The notes under the pieces are model-generated. The model searched no databases and was not told where the DNA came from. It saw only the letters and a program-made list of their open reading frames with translations. From Scatosoma sp045127595 (GTDB lineage Bacteria; Bacillota; Clostridia; Christensenellales; Borkfalkiaceae), in assembly GCA_045127595.1 (NCBI GenBank), contig JBGVQS010000013.1:1-64000 (forward strand): a DNA stretch of 64,000 nucleotides, in the 5' to 3' direction. Both the position numbers and the translations under genes were made by a program. Of the stretch, positions 34,415 through 42,232 are shown in pieces. How positions within the stretch are numbered: position 1 is the stretch's first letter; each line of letters opens with the position of its first letter.

Positions 34415-34751
34415 ATATTTCCTTCTCTCCTCCCGAATAGAATTTGAATTGAGGTTCGCCCCCAACCGCTTTCACGATTGCCGAAGCGAGATTTTCGTCT
34501 GTGATTGCCGCCACTTTTACCGCAGGGCGATGCAACGTTTCCTCTAATACGCCAACGTCCGTCATCAACATAGGACAACCGAACTTTTCCTTGGCTTTTA
34601 ACGTGGGTTTTAAGGAATTTTTCCCCACACCGCCGTCCGCAATCAGTAGGAATATCCCTTTCTTTTGTCTTTCTATGCTATCCACGCCGAAGATGATTTT
34701 CCGCGCGCGAATGCAAAACCCCAAATAGGTTTCGATTTTACTTTTCTCCAA
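34398..34751 (-). CDS. ylxQ: L7Ae/L30e-family RNA-binding protein YlxQ
   Basis: A 117-residue ribosomal-protein-L7Ae-like protein, presumed kink-turn RNA binder. SKIETYLGFCIRARKIIFGVD is the characteristic N-terminus (residues 4 onward), and GVLEETLHRPAVKVAAITDENLA lies toward the C-terminus. No ATG is suitable: the best start is the TTG at 34751, with GGAG 9 nt upstream. Both the ribosome site and the start lie within an exact 15-bp tandem duplication. The gene overlaps the ylxR 3' end by 14 bases and infB by 17, so the three are translationally linked. Confidence 0.85.
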   Translation of the reverse strand: MEKSKIETYLGFCIRARKIIFGVDSIERQKKGIFLLIADGGVGKNSLKPTLKAKEKFGCPMLMTDVGVLEETLHRPAVKVAAITDENLASAIVKAVGGEPQFKFYSGGEKEIYGKEI

Positions 34752-35010
34752 CGCTCTTTTCTCCAACGCTTTGATATACGTCCTCGGAAACGTTTGACGA
34801 AAATACTTTATGCAGCAGCTTTTTCGACTGCAATTTTTTTTGACAGTCTTCCGCACTGCAAATGTACGCGCCGCGCCCCGACGCTTTCCCCGTCGGATCG
34901 GCAAAAATTTCCCCACCCGCATTTCGAACGATACGCGTCATTTCCGATTTCGGTTTTAACTCCCGACAGGCTATACACGTGCGCATGGGAATTTTTTTCG
35001 TCTTGGGCAT
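34738..35010 (-). CDS. ylxR: YlxR (DUF448) RNA-binding protein
   Basis: A 90-residue protein of the YlxR family, encoded between nusA and infB in most Bacillota; family members have been described as nucleoid- or RNase-P-associated regulators. PMRTCIACRELKPKSEMTRI and DPTGKASGRGAYIC are the conserved segments. The ATG follows GAGGAGG. The C-terminus is the repeated pentapeptide SVGEKSVGEK, made by a 15-bp duplication, and so is probably a recent addition. Confidence 0.93.
   Translation of the reverse strand: MPKTKKIPMRTCIACRELKPKSEMTRIVRNAGGEIFADPTGKASGRGAYICSAEDCQKKLQSKKLLHKVFSSNVSEDVYQSVGEKSVGEK
34741..34770. repeat. Exact 15-bp tandem duplication at the ylxR/ylxQ junction
   Basis: CTTTTCTCCAACGCT occurs twice in succession on the plus strand. 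On the minus strand each copy holds GGAGAAAAG and a TTG, so the upstream copy supplies the ribosome site and the downstream copy the start codon of ylxQ. Confidence 0.95.
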
Positions 35011-35032
35011 AAAACGCCTCCTCGCTTAAAAA

Positions 35033-36127
35033 TTATTCTTCCGTTTCTTCGTCCGCTGTCGATTCCATCTCCGCAAGAATCTCTGCCGCTTCCGGCGACG
35101 ACGCGCTCTTTACGTCGATCTTCCAACCGGTCAAACGAGCCGCAAGACGTGCGTTTTGACCGTCTCTGCCGATTGCAAGCGACAGCTTTTCATCAGGCAC
35201 GATCGCCATTGCGCTGCGTTCCCCTTTCGCCGTTACCGAGAGTACCGTTGCAGGCGACAATGCTTTATAAATGAATGCCAAAGGATCTTCGTTCCACAAG
35301 ATAATATCGATCTTTTCCCCGCCGAGTTCTTCCACGACCGCGTTGACTCTTGCCCCGCGATTGCCTACGCAAGCGCCGACTGCATCCACGCGCGCGTCGT
35401 TAGAAAAAATCGCCATCTTGGTACGGTGTCCCGCTTCACGCGCGATTTCTTTGATTTCCACAATCCCTTGCGCAATTTCAGGTACTTGTTCTTCAAAGAG
35501 CTTTTTCACCAAGCCTTGCGCCGTACGCGAAACGACGATTTGAGAATTTCTGCCGCTGTTTTTAACGCGTTTTACGAACACCTTTAATTTATCGCCGATT
35601 GCATATTTTTCGGTGGGAACTCTATCCTGCGGAGGCATAACCCCTTCGATCTTCTTGTCGCCAAGTTCCACGTAAACGTTCTTTTCGTCGATCTTACGGA
35701 TAACCCCTTCCATGAGCTCCCCTTCCTTATCGGAGAATTCGGAATAGGTATTATCCCGTTCCGCTTCGTGGAGTTTTTGCAAAATGACCTGTTTCGCCGT
35801 TTGCGCTGCAATACGCCCGAAATCCTTAGGAATAAACGTCTTGACAATCGTATCCCCGATCTGGTGTTTAGGATCGAGCTCCTGCGCGTCTTCCAACGAA
35901 ATTTCCTTATCCTTATCGGTTACTTCTTCCACAACGTAACGGGTAGCCTTAAATTCAATCGTACCCTTTTCCGCGTCAAGCGTAACGTCGATTTCCGCAC
36001 CGCCGTCAAACTGTTTTTTGTAGGCAGACGCAAGCGCGTTTTCAAGCGTTTCAATAAAAGCTTCTTCGCTGATCCCCTTTTCTCTTACCAAGTCGGTAAG
36101 CGCTGCAAAAAACTCTTTGTTTTCCAT
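35033..36127 (-). CDS. nusA: Transcription elongation/antitermination factor NusA
   Basis: Binds RNA polymerase and controls pausing, termination and antitermination. The 364-residue protein has an N-terminal polymerase-binding domain (MENKEFFAALTDLVREKG onward, to about 130), an S1 domain (about 138-205) and two KH domains, with GACVGNRGARVNAVV and LAIGRDGQNARLAARLTGW. The acidic repeats of proteobacterial NusA are absent, as usual in Gram-positives. The ATG at 36127 follows AGGAGA. It lies 85 bp after rimP. Confidence 0.96.
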   Translation of the reverse strand: MENKEFFAALTDLVREKGISEEAFIETLENALASAYKKQFDGGAEIDVTLDAEKGTIEFKATRYVVEEVTDKDKEISLEDAQELDPKHQIGDTIVKTFIPKDFGRIAAQTAKQVILQKLHEAERDNTYSEFSDKEGELMEGVIRKIDEKNVYVELGDKKIEGVMPPQDRVPTEKYAIGDKLKVFVKRVKNSGRNSQIVVSRTAQGLVKKLFEEQVPEIAQGIVEIKEIAREAGHRTKMAIFSNDARVDAVGACVGNRGARVNAVVEELGGEKIDIILWNEDPLAFIYKALSPATVLSVTAKGERSAMAIVPDEKLSLAIGRDGQNARLAARLTGWKIDVKSASSPEAAEILAEMESTADEETEE

Positions 36128-36212
36128 TTTCGTAATCTCCTGATTTTTTGGTAAATTTATGTTTGTTTTATTTTTTTCTTCTTTTAATATGCACTTATAG
36201 ACAAAAGCCGTC

Positions 36213-36683
36213 TTATAACAAGCCGTCGAAATCAATCGCGCGGCAAATTTTTGCAATCTTTGCCTTTTCAAGCTTCAATTCTTCGCCCTTATCTTCCAAA
36301 TATACGCACGTTTCGTCGTGGCCTGTCAACGTCATTTCAAAGAACTTTTTCCCCTTTAAAGGCGCGAACAATTTCACTTCCACCTTTTGCCCCATACATT
36401 TTTGGAAATCCCTATCCGTTTTCAAAGGTCTATCCAAGCCGGGGCTGGAAACGTTGAGCGTATAAGGCGCACCGAACGTAGGATCGAGCTCGTCTAAAAT
36501 AGGATCGATCGCACGGTGGAATTTTTCGCAAGCGTTGAGATCCACGCCCCCGTCCATATCGATATAGACGGTTAAAGCGGGCTCTTTGCCCTGTTTGAAT
36601 TCGATTTCCACGATTTCAAGCCCCTGTTCGTCCGCAATCGGTTGCAAAGCGTTTTGAATTTCTTCGATAGCCTTTATTTTCAC
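36213..36683 (-). CDS. rimP: Ribosome maturation factor RimP
   Basis: Helps assemble the 30S subunit. The 156-residue protein has the N-terminal alpha/beta domain (LEIVEIEFKQGKEPALTVYI) and the conserved NVSSPGLDRPLKTDRDF, followed by a small SH3-like C-terminal domain. The start is a GTG at 36683 with AAGGGG about 8 nt upstream. It is the first gene of the long rimP-nusA-ylxR-ylxQ-infB-rbfA-nrnA unit, behind a leader with a perfect hairpin. In most Clostridia a complete polC lies directly upstream. Confidence 0.94.
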   Translation of the reverse strand: MKIKAIEEIQNALQPIADEQGLEIVEIEFKQGKEPALTVYIDMDGGVDLNACEKFHRAIDPILDELDPTFGAPYTLNVSSPGLDRPLKTDRDFQKCMGQKVEVKLFAPLKGKKFFEMTLTGHDETCVYLEDKGEELKLEKAKIAKICRAIDFDGLL

Positions 36684-36704
36684 GCCGTTTACCCCTTTAT
36701 AGCA

Positions 36705-36736
36705 TTATTGAGAGTGGTTTGCACCACTCTCAATAA
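36705..36736 (-). promoter_or_regulatory. Perfect 14-bp leader hairpin of the rimP-nusA operon
   Basis: TTATTGAGAGTGGT and its exact complement flank a 4-nt loop, between the promoter and the rimP ribosome site. No T-run follows on the minus strand, so it is not an intrinsic terminator. It may be a protein-binding, pausing or stability element. Confidence 0.7.
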
Positions 36737-36760
36737 CAACAATCATTATTAAGTATCCTT

Positions 36761-36789
36761 ATTATACCATTATTATATGTAAATTGCAA
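36761..36789 (-). promoter_or_regulatory. Promoter of the rimP-nusA-infB operon
   Basis: TTGCAA (36784-36789), 17 bp, TATAAT (36761-36766) on the minus strand. The leader to rimP is about 70 nt. Confidence 0.82.
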
Positions 36790-36843
36790 GTATTTTGCAC
36801 GGCTTTTGGCATTTTTTTTCCAAGGGAATGTTCGTCGGCATTT

Positions 36844-37839
36844 TTACCAAACGACAATTTGCCCCTTTTCGTCGTAGTGCCAATAATTTCCGCTTTCCGT
36901 AGGCTCACTTTCGCTGTAATAATAACAAGTAGCGTTGGTTAAAGGTTCGTTGTTATAACCAATCGAAATATTCGCCCATTCTTCCGCTGTGCCATGATAG
37001 TAGACGGTTGTTAATCTAGCGCACTCATAGAAAGCCCTACCCCCAATCGAAGTTACGCCGTCAGGTAGCGCTATATTCATTAAATTATGGCACTCCTCGA
37101 ACGCCCTATCTCCAATCGATATTATGTTGTCAGGAATTGTTATACTTGTTAAACTATCGCAAAAAAAGAACGCTCCTTCACCAATTGAAATTACACTATC
37201 GGGAATCGTTATACTTGTTAAACTAATGCAAAAAAAGAACGCTCCTTCATCAATTGAAATTACACTATCGGGAATCGTTATACTTGTTAAACTAATGCAA
37301 TTATCGAACGTCCCTTTCCCAATCGATTTTACGCCGTCAGGGATTGTTATACTTGCTAAGCTCCAACAATACTCGAACGCCCTATCTCCAATCGAAGTTA
37401 CGTTGTCGGGGATCGTTATACTCATTAAACTGCCGCAAAGGCTGAACGCCTTTTCCCCAATCGACATTACGCTGTCGGGGATCGTTACACTCGTTAAACT
37501 GGTGCACCCCTCAAACGCCCATTCCTTAATTGATAATACTGCTTTTTTATTATAATAATCTGGCAAAATAACGTTTATAAACTCACCTTTATAGCTGATT
37601 TCATACCCATCCTTTCCATCTACCGTCGTTTCACTAAACGTAAAATATTCCGTGGGGGTTACTTCCTTTTCACAGTTATCGCATTTTCCGGCAACGTAAT
37701 TATGATATCCTCTCATTTCGCAAGTTTCTTGGACGCTTTCCGAAGAAGATTTCGAGACTGAACCGCCCCCGCAGGCGGCAAAACCGACCGCGCAACACAG
37801 TACAAACACGCCAAGCAATAACTTTTTAAGCAACCTCAT
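36844..37839 (-). CDS. BspA-like leucine-rich-repeat lipoprotein
   Basis: A 331-residue exported lipoprotein: signal peptide with lipobox (VGFAAC, cysteine near 23), a short Ser-rich linker, and a CxxC-containing segment (GKCDNCEKEV). Then come seven to eight LRR_5 repeats of 23 residues with the core SLTSITIPDSVISIGEGAF (about 105-285), and a C-terminal tail. Such repeats form elongated adhesion surfaces in gut and oral bacteria. The repeats are 69 bp each and several are almost identical in DNA, so copy number may vary by recombination. It sits between polC-like/serine hydrolase genes and the rimP promoter. The ligand is unknown. Confidence 0.9.
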   Translation of the reverse strand: MRLLKKLLLGVFVLCCAVGFAACGGGSVSKSSSESVQETCEMRGYHNYVAGKCDNCEKEVTPTEYFTFSETTVDGKDGYEISYKGEFINVILPDYYNKKAVLSIKEWAFEGCTSLTSVTIPDSVMSIGEKAFSLCGSLMSITIPDNVTSIGDRAFEYCWSLASITIPDGVKSIGKGTFDNCISLTSITIPDSVISIDEGAFFFCISLTSITIPDSVISIGEGAFFFCDSLTSITIPDNIISIGDRAFEECHNLMNIALPDGVTSIGGRAFYECARLTTVYYHGTAEEWANISIGYNNEPLTNATCYYYSESEPTESGNYWHYDEKGQIVVW

Positions 37840-37910
37840 TTTCTATCTCCTTTTGCTTCTTGTTGATAAATTCAACTTCAACAATTCTCGAATCAGCAAG
37901 CCTTTCTCAC

Positions 37911-39038
37911 TTAATCGAAAAAGCCTTCTTCGCGCATATCCTCGTAAACGCATTTGACCAAATTCAAATGCTCCCCTTTGAACACCGTCGGCCAATTCAA
38001 AAGGTGCATACCGATCACTACCGATATCCCCCTTTCTTTATCCACCATCAAATACGAGCCTGCCGCACCGTCCCAGCCGAACTCGCCTTTGGGCAAGCCC
38101 CACTCCGTAGGCACAAGCCTTGTCCGCATGCCGAATCCGTAGCCGTATTCTCCACCTTGCACGCAAGTAAACGCGTTATCCACGCTGATCGTATCCAAAT
38201 GCGAAAGCTGTTCTTTCGCCGCTTCGTTTATCGAGCTTTCCTTTAAAATCCGCCGCCCGTTACCGCCAACGCCGCCGCAAGCAAGCGCGTCCGCAAATTT
38301 CGCGTAATCTTCCACCGTACCGATCACTCCCGAACCGCCGCCGTCTTGGTTTTCGCTTAAAATATGCCAATGCACTTTGTCCATTTGCGTGATTTTGCCG
38401 TTATCATCGCAAATATAAAGATTGCCCACCCGCTCATAGCCGCCGTGGAAAAAGCAATCGCGCATACCGAGCGGCTCAAACAGCGTTTCTTGCATATATT
38501 CGGAAAACCGCTTGCCCGTAACGACTTCGATAATTGCACTGATAACGTCCAAGCAAAGGCTGTATTGAAAACGCTCGCCCGGTTCAAACGAAAGCGGACT
38601 TTTGATAAACGCGTTGGCAAACTCCACCGTAGTACCGCCGCCACGTTTCACCAACTCCTGCACGGGCGCAGCGCCAAAATCGTAGTTCAAGCCCCCCGTC
38701 ATCGTCAAAAGATGCCGCACGGTCATTTTGTTTTCCGTCGGGCGCTTTTCTCCGTTCTCCCCAAACAAAAACGCATTTCCGTATTCGGGCAAAAATTTCG
38801 CCACTTCGTCGTTTAAAGAAAGCTTGCCATCTTCTATCAATTTCATAGCGCAAGCAACCGTCAGCGGCTTCGTGCAGGAATATAAAAACAGCTGCGTCTT
38901 TTCCGTCGCCTGCCCGTCCTTATCCCGCAAGTATCGAAAAAGCGTTTTATGCTCCTTTTGCACCAAAATATCCAAATAGGGAATCCCCTTTTCGTCAATG
39001 AGTTTATCTACGTACTCTTTTATCCGTAAGCCTTGCAT
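37911..39038 (-). CDS. Beta-lactamase-related serine hydrolase (class C/PBP4* fold)
   Basis: A 375-residue protein of the beta-lactamase superfamily. The SxxK motif is SCTK at 54-57 (FLYSCTKPLTVACAM), and FEPGERFQYSL corresponds to the YxN region with leucine in the third position. HLLTMTGGL and PLGMRDCFF are further family segments; WDGAAGSYLMVD corresponds to the late H/KxG region. There is no signal peptide, so it is probably cytoplasmic and not a resistance enzyme; esterase, D-aminopeptidase or peptidase activity is possible. The ATG follows GAGGTGA. It lies 15 bp after the PolC-like gene. Confidence 0.85.
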   Translation of the reverse strand: MQGLRIKEYVDKLIDEKGIPYLDILVQKEHKTLFRYLRDKDGQATEKTQLFLYSCTKPLTVACAMKLIEDGKLSLNDEVAKFLPEYGNAFLFGENGEKRPTENKMTVRHLLTMTGGLNYDFGAAPVQELVKRGGGTTVEFANAFIKSPLSFEPGERFQYSLCLDVISAIIEVVTGKRFSEYMQETLFEPLGMRDCFFHGGYERVGNLYICDDNGKITQMDKVHWHILSENQDGGGSGVIGTVEDYAKFADALACGGVGGNGRRILKESSINEAAKEQLSHLDTISVDNAFTCVQGGEYGYGFGMRTRLVPTEWGLPKGEFGWDGAAGSYLMVDKERGISVVIGMHLLNWPTVFKGEHLNLVKCVYEDMREEGFFD

Positions 39039-39053
39039 TTTTTCACCTCTATA

Positions 39054-40625
39054 TTATAATTTTCCTTTCGCTTTCACAAGCTCGATAAACACTTTTGCGG
39101 TAACGCTCGCGTCGTCGTACGCGCGGTGATGATTGAACGTAAACCCGTAATAATCCGCAACCGAATTGAGTTTATAATTCGGCAGCATACCCCGCAAAAC
39201 TTCTTGCGCGAGCGCAAGGGTATCGAACTGCTTTTTATCAAACATATACCCGTTTTGTTCCCCGTAATGCTGAATAAATCGGTAGTCGAACCCAACGTTA
39301 TGCCCAACGAGATACGCTCCGTCGGTAAATTTATAAAAATCAGCAAGCACCTTATCCACGGTAGGCGCGCCGATTAAATCCTCATCATGAATCCCCGTCA
39401 ACGCAATAATTTCCTTGGAAAGACGGTCGGGACAAGCGACAAACGACGAAAACTTTTCCTTAATTTCTCCATTCACGATTTTTACCGCGCCGATTTCAAT
39501 GATTTTATCCATTCTGCCCATCGCGGGATTGTTGTTCAAGCCCGTCGTTTCCAAGTCAAACGAAACGAAAACGTTGTCTTTAAGTGCGGCAGGTTTATTC
39601 AAATCGTCAAACAAGCCCGTTTGCGTATAATCGGTATATTCTTCGGGGAATACCGTATGATAAAATTTCGGTACGGGCTTCCCCTTTCGCGCAATCGGTT
39701 CAAAGCCGTCGGGCGGGCTTGCCAAATTGATTTTCGATGCTTTAAAGGAAGTCATTCCCTTGTATTCTTCATTCGCGCCGACAATCATAATTTTATCCCC
39801 GACCTTCAATTCCCGTACCTTATCCACGGTCGCCTTCTTCGGGAAATAGGTCGTGCGAACGTTCATCGTTCCATCGGAAACGGTTACCGAAAAACGACTC
39901 TTTTTCACGTCTTCGCCCGTATTTTCATTGTGCTTTACGTACTCGACTTCTTCGATATACACGATATTGCCGCAAATGGCGTACGCACCCTCTTTGTTAT
40001 AGGAGTCCGCCATATACACCGCCGTATCTATCCATTCGTCCATGCCGTCGATTTTTTGATAATCGCATATGGGGAAAGTGCGGATTTCCAAAGGAATCGT
40101 TTCTTCCGTGTCCTCGGGAAGCTCGTCAAGCAGGCTTTCGTCGGGCTGTTCCTTTTCCACGATACGAACATTGCCGTAAAACGTACCGCAATAAATCCCC
40201 GAAAGATATTTGCTCACTTCATCAAGAATTTTCCCCGAAGTGAACAAGGACTGCTCGCCTGAAGCGATATCGACGTAAAAATTCGCGCCGCTCGTCAGCA
40301 TTTCCACCTTGACGTCCTGCTCGTTCAAAAACGCCGAAGCCGCAGGAAAATTCTTACAAATATAATCGAAAATTCTCTTTTTCAGCACTTCCGCGTCAGG
40401 CACGCGTTTCGTGATTTTAACCGCCGCCGAAAAACCGCGCGGCAAATAACGCGCGCAAACCGTTTGCGCGTACGTCTGTTCCGCCGACGTGTACGTTTGA
40501 TCCGTTACGAGAGAAAACTCCGCTTCCCCCGACCGTTTTTGTACGGAGATTCCAAGCAAAATCGCATTTTTCAGCCCGTCTGCGAGTCGAATCTCCGCGA
40601 GAAATTCCGCCAACTTATTCACCAT
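39054..40625 (-). CDS. PolC-like protein with OB fold and DEDDh 3'-5' exonuclease, no polymerase domain
   Basis: A 523-residue protein. Residues 1-170 resemble the N-terminal domains of PolC; about 180-305 looks like an OB-fold nucleic-acid-binding domain; 350-523 is a DnaQ-type exonuclease with FDLETTG (D357, E359), GHNVGFDYRF (D447) and HHRAYDD (H500, D505), so all DEDDh residues are present. PolC in Bacillota is about 1430 residues, with PHP, exonuclease and polymerase domains; PHP and polymerase are absent, and the next gene is unrelated. The gene overlaps ispG by 11 bp, exactly where polC normally lies. It may proofread for a DnaE-type polymerase or act in repair. DnaQ/DinG-like nuclease is the conservative call. 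Confidence 0.82.
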   Translation of the reverse strand: MVNKLAEFLAEIRLADGLKNAILLGISVQKRSGEAEFSLVTDQTYTSAEQTYAQTVCARYLPRGFSAAVKITKRVPDAEVLKKRIFDYICKNFPAASAFLNEQDVKVEMLTSGANFYVDIASGEQSLFTSGKILDEVSKYLSGIYCGTFYGNVRIVEKEQPDESLLDELPEDTEETIPLEIRTFPICDYQKIDGMDEWIDTAVYMADSYNKEGAYAICGNIVYIEEVEYVKHNENTGEDVKKSRFSVTVSDGTMNVRTTYFPKKATVDKVRELKVGDKIMIVGANEEYKGMTSFKASKINLASPPDGFEPIARKGKPVPKFYHTVFPEEYTDYTQTGLFDDLNKPAALKDNVFVSFDLETTGLNNNPAMGRMDKIIEIGAVKIVNGEIKEKFSSFVACPDRLSKEIIALTGIHDEDLIGAPTVDKVLADFYKFTDGAYLVGHNVGFDYRFIQHYGEQNGYMFDKKQFDTLALAQEVLRGMLPNYKLNSVADYYGFTFNHHRAYDDASVTAKVFIELVKAKGKL

Positions 40626-41673
40626 CTAACAACACCTTTATTTCCTTGAAAAATTCTTCCTCGGCATCCTGATCCGACACCTTTTTGTACGGCTCGCCCT
40701 TTTTAAAAATTAAGCAAGAGCCGTTGCCGCCAGCAATCCCAAGATCGGCGTCTTTCGCTTCCCCGGGTCCGTTTACTACACAGCCCATTACCGCGATTTT
40801 CGCCCGTTTTTTATACGGACGGACAAATTCCGTTACCTTGTTTGCAAGCGCCATACTCTCCCAAGCACATCTGCCGCAGGTGGGACATGAAACCACTTCG
40901 ACAAAGCTTTCGTCCAAGCCGCACGCACGCAAAATTTGCTGCGCCGCGTACACTTCGCGCACAGGATCGTCCGTCAAAGAAACGCGGATCGTATCCCCGA
41001 TACCGTTCAACAAAAGGCTGCCGATCCCCACCGCGCTTTTCACAATGCCCGATTCCGTCGTCCCCGCTTCCGTAACCCCCAAATGCAAGGGGTAATTTGT
41101 ACGATTTGCGAGCACCGTGTATGCGTTGACCGTCAATTTTACGTCCGAGGCTTTGACGGAAATCACAATATCGTTTACACCGTATTTTTCTAAAATCCCC
41201 ACGTTATAGAGCGCACTTTCCACAAGCGCTTCCGCACCCCGTCCGTATTTTTCAAGAAAGTTCTTTTCAATGCTCCCCGTATTTGAACCGACTCTGACGG
41301 GAATTTTATGCGCCTTGATACAGTCGGCAACGTACTTAATTTCCTTTTCGCCGCCGATATTTCCAGGATTGATACGTACCTTATTCGCCCCGCTTTCAAT
41401 TGCCATCACAGCAAGCTTTGGGGAAAAGTGAATATCCGCGACCAAAGGAATAGAAATTTGTTCGGTTACCCGCTTGATTGCCAACGCGTCCGCTTCATCT
41501 GCAACCGCCACGCGCACGATTTCGCACCCCGCCTTTTCCAAAGCGTGGATTTGCGCCAACGTCCTTTCCACTTCCGCCGTTTTTGTCGTCGTCATTGATT
41601 GAATTTTTACGCTTGCGCCGCCGCCGAGCTGCACCCTGCCGACCGTCAAGCGTTTCGTGTTTTGATTATGCAT
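40615..41673 (-). CDS. ispG: 4-hydroxy-3-methylbut-2-en-1-yl diphosphate synthase
   Basis: A 4Fe-4S enzyme of the MEP isoprenoid pathway that converts MEcPP to HMBPP. The 352-residue protein has a TIM-barrel part (VQSMT-type start as VKIQSMTTTKT, VADIHFSPKLA, KVRINPGNIG) and a C-terminal iron-sulfur domain with CPTCGRC and MGCVVNGPGEAKDAD. It lies 25 bp after nrdR. Its 3' end overlaps the PolC-like gene. Normally dxr and rseP lie upstream; here nrdR and rarA do. Confidence 0.96.
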   Translation of the reverse strand: MHNQNTKRLTVGRVQLGGGASVKIQSMTTTKTAEVERTLAQIHALEKAGCEIVRVAVADEADALAIKRVTEQISIPLVADIHFSPKLAVMAIESGANKVRINPGNIGGEKEIKYVADCIKAHKIPVRVGSNTGSIEKNFLEKYGRGAEALVESALYNVGILEKYGVNDIVISVKASDVKLTVNAYTVLANRTNYPLHLGVTEAGTTESGIVKSAVGIGSLLLNGIGDTIRVSLTDDPVREVYAAQQILRACGLDESFVEVVSCPTCGRCAWESMALANKVTEFVRPYKKRAKIAVMGCVVNGPGEAKDADLGIAGGNGSCLIFKKGEPYKKVSDQDAEEEFFKEIKVLLDGE

Positions 41674-41698
41674 ACTTTACCTTCATTTCGCAAGTTCA

Positions 41699-42187
41699 TT
41701 ACTGCAATTCGTTTTTATCCTTCCGCGTAGATTTTTCCGCTTTCATCATAATTTTTAACTCGCTCATGAACGAGGACAAATCTTTAAAAGAGCGGTATAC
41801 GGACGCATAGCGAACGTACGCAACTTCGTCCACCTTTTTCAAGTGATCCATGACCATTTCCCCGATTGCCTTGGTGGTAATTTCGCTTTCCATAGTATTG
41901 TATACTTGGCGGGAAATATCCGCAACGATATCGTCGATTACCGACATCGGCACGGGACGTTTTTCGCAAGATTTAATAATGCCGTTGCGCACCTTTTCCG
42001 CATTAAACGCCTGTCTTGTGCCGTTGTTTTTTACGACCAAAACAGGAATCACTTCTATCGTTTCATAGGTAGTAAACCGTCTACCGCAAGCCGTACATTC
42101 TCTACGGCGGCGAATGGTTCTGTCGTCGTCTGCCGAACGGGAATCAATTACTTTACTGTCCGTACAATCGCAATACAAGCATTTCAT
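41699..42187 (-). CDS. nrdR: Transcriptional repressor NrdR
   Basis: Represses ribonucleotide reductase genes when (d)ATP is bound. The 162-residue protein begins with the zinc ribbon MKCLYCDCTDSKVIDSR, whose second cysteine pair is CTACG, followed by RRFTTYE and an ATP-cone domain (about 50-140). The ATG follows GGAGAG. No ribonucleotide reductase gene or NrdR box pair was noticed in the window. It lies between rarA and ispG on the same strand. Confidence 0.96.
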   Translation of the reverse strand: MKCLYCDCTDSKVIDSRSADDDRTIRRRRECTACGRRFTTYETIEVIPVLVVKNNGTRQAFNAEKVRNGIIKSCEKRPVPMSVIDDIVADISRQVYNTMESEITTKAIGEMVMDHLKKVDEVAYVRYASVYRSFKDLSSFMSELKIMMKAEKSTRKDKNELQ

Positions 42188-42232
42188 TTTTTTACACTCT
42201 CCTATATTTCATCTCGTACACGGTATAGCCGT

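Noticed and set aside
37060..37520. CRISPR-like regular repeats
   Set aside because: The repeats are in-frame 69-bp LRR-coding units without unique spacers.
37911..39038. Antibiotic-resistance beta-lactamase
   Set aside because: No signal peptide and an altered YxN motif; the protein fits the broad beta-lactamase-related hydrolase family.
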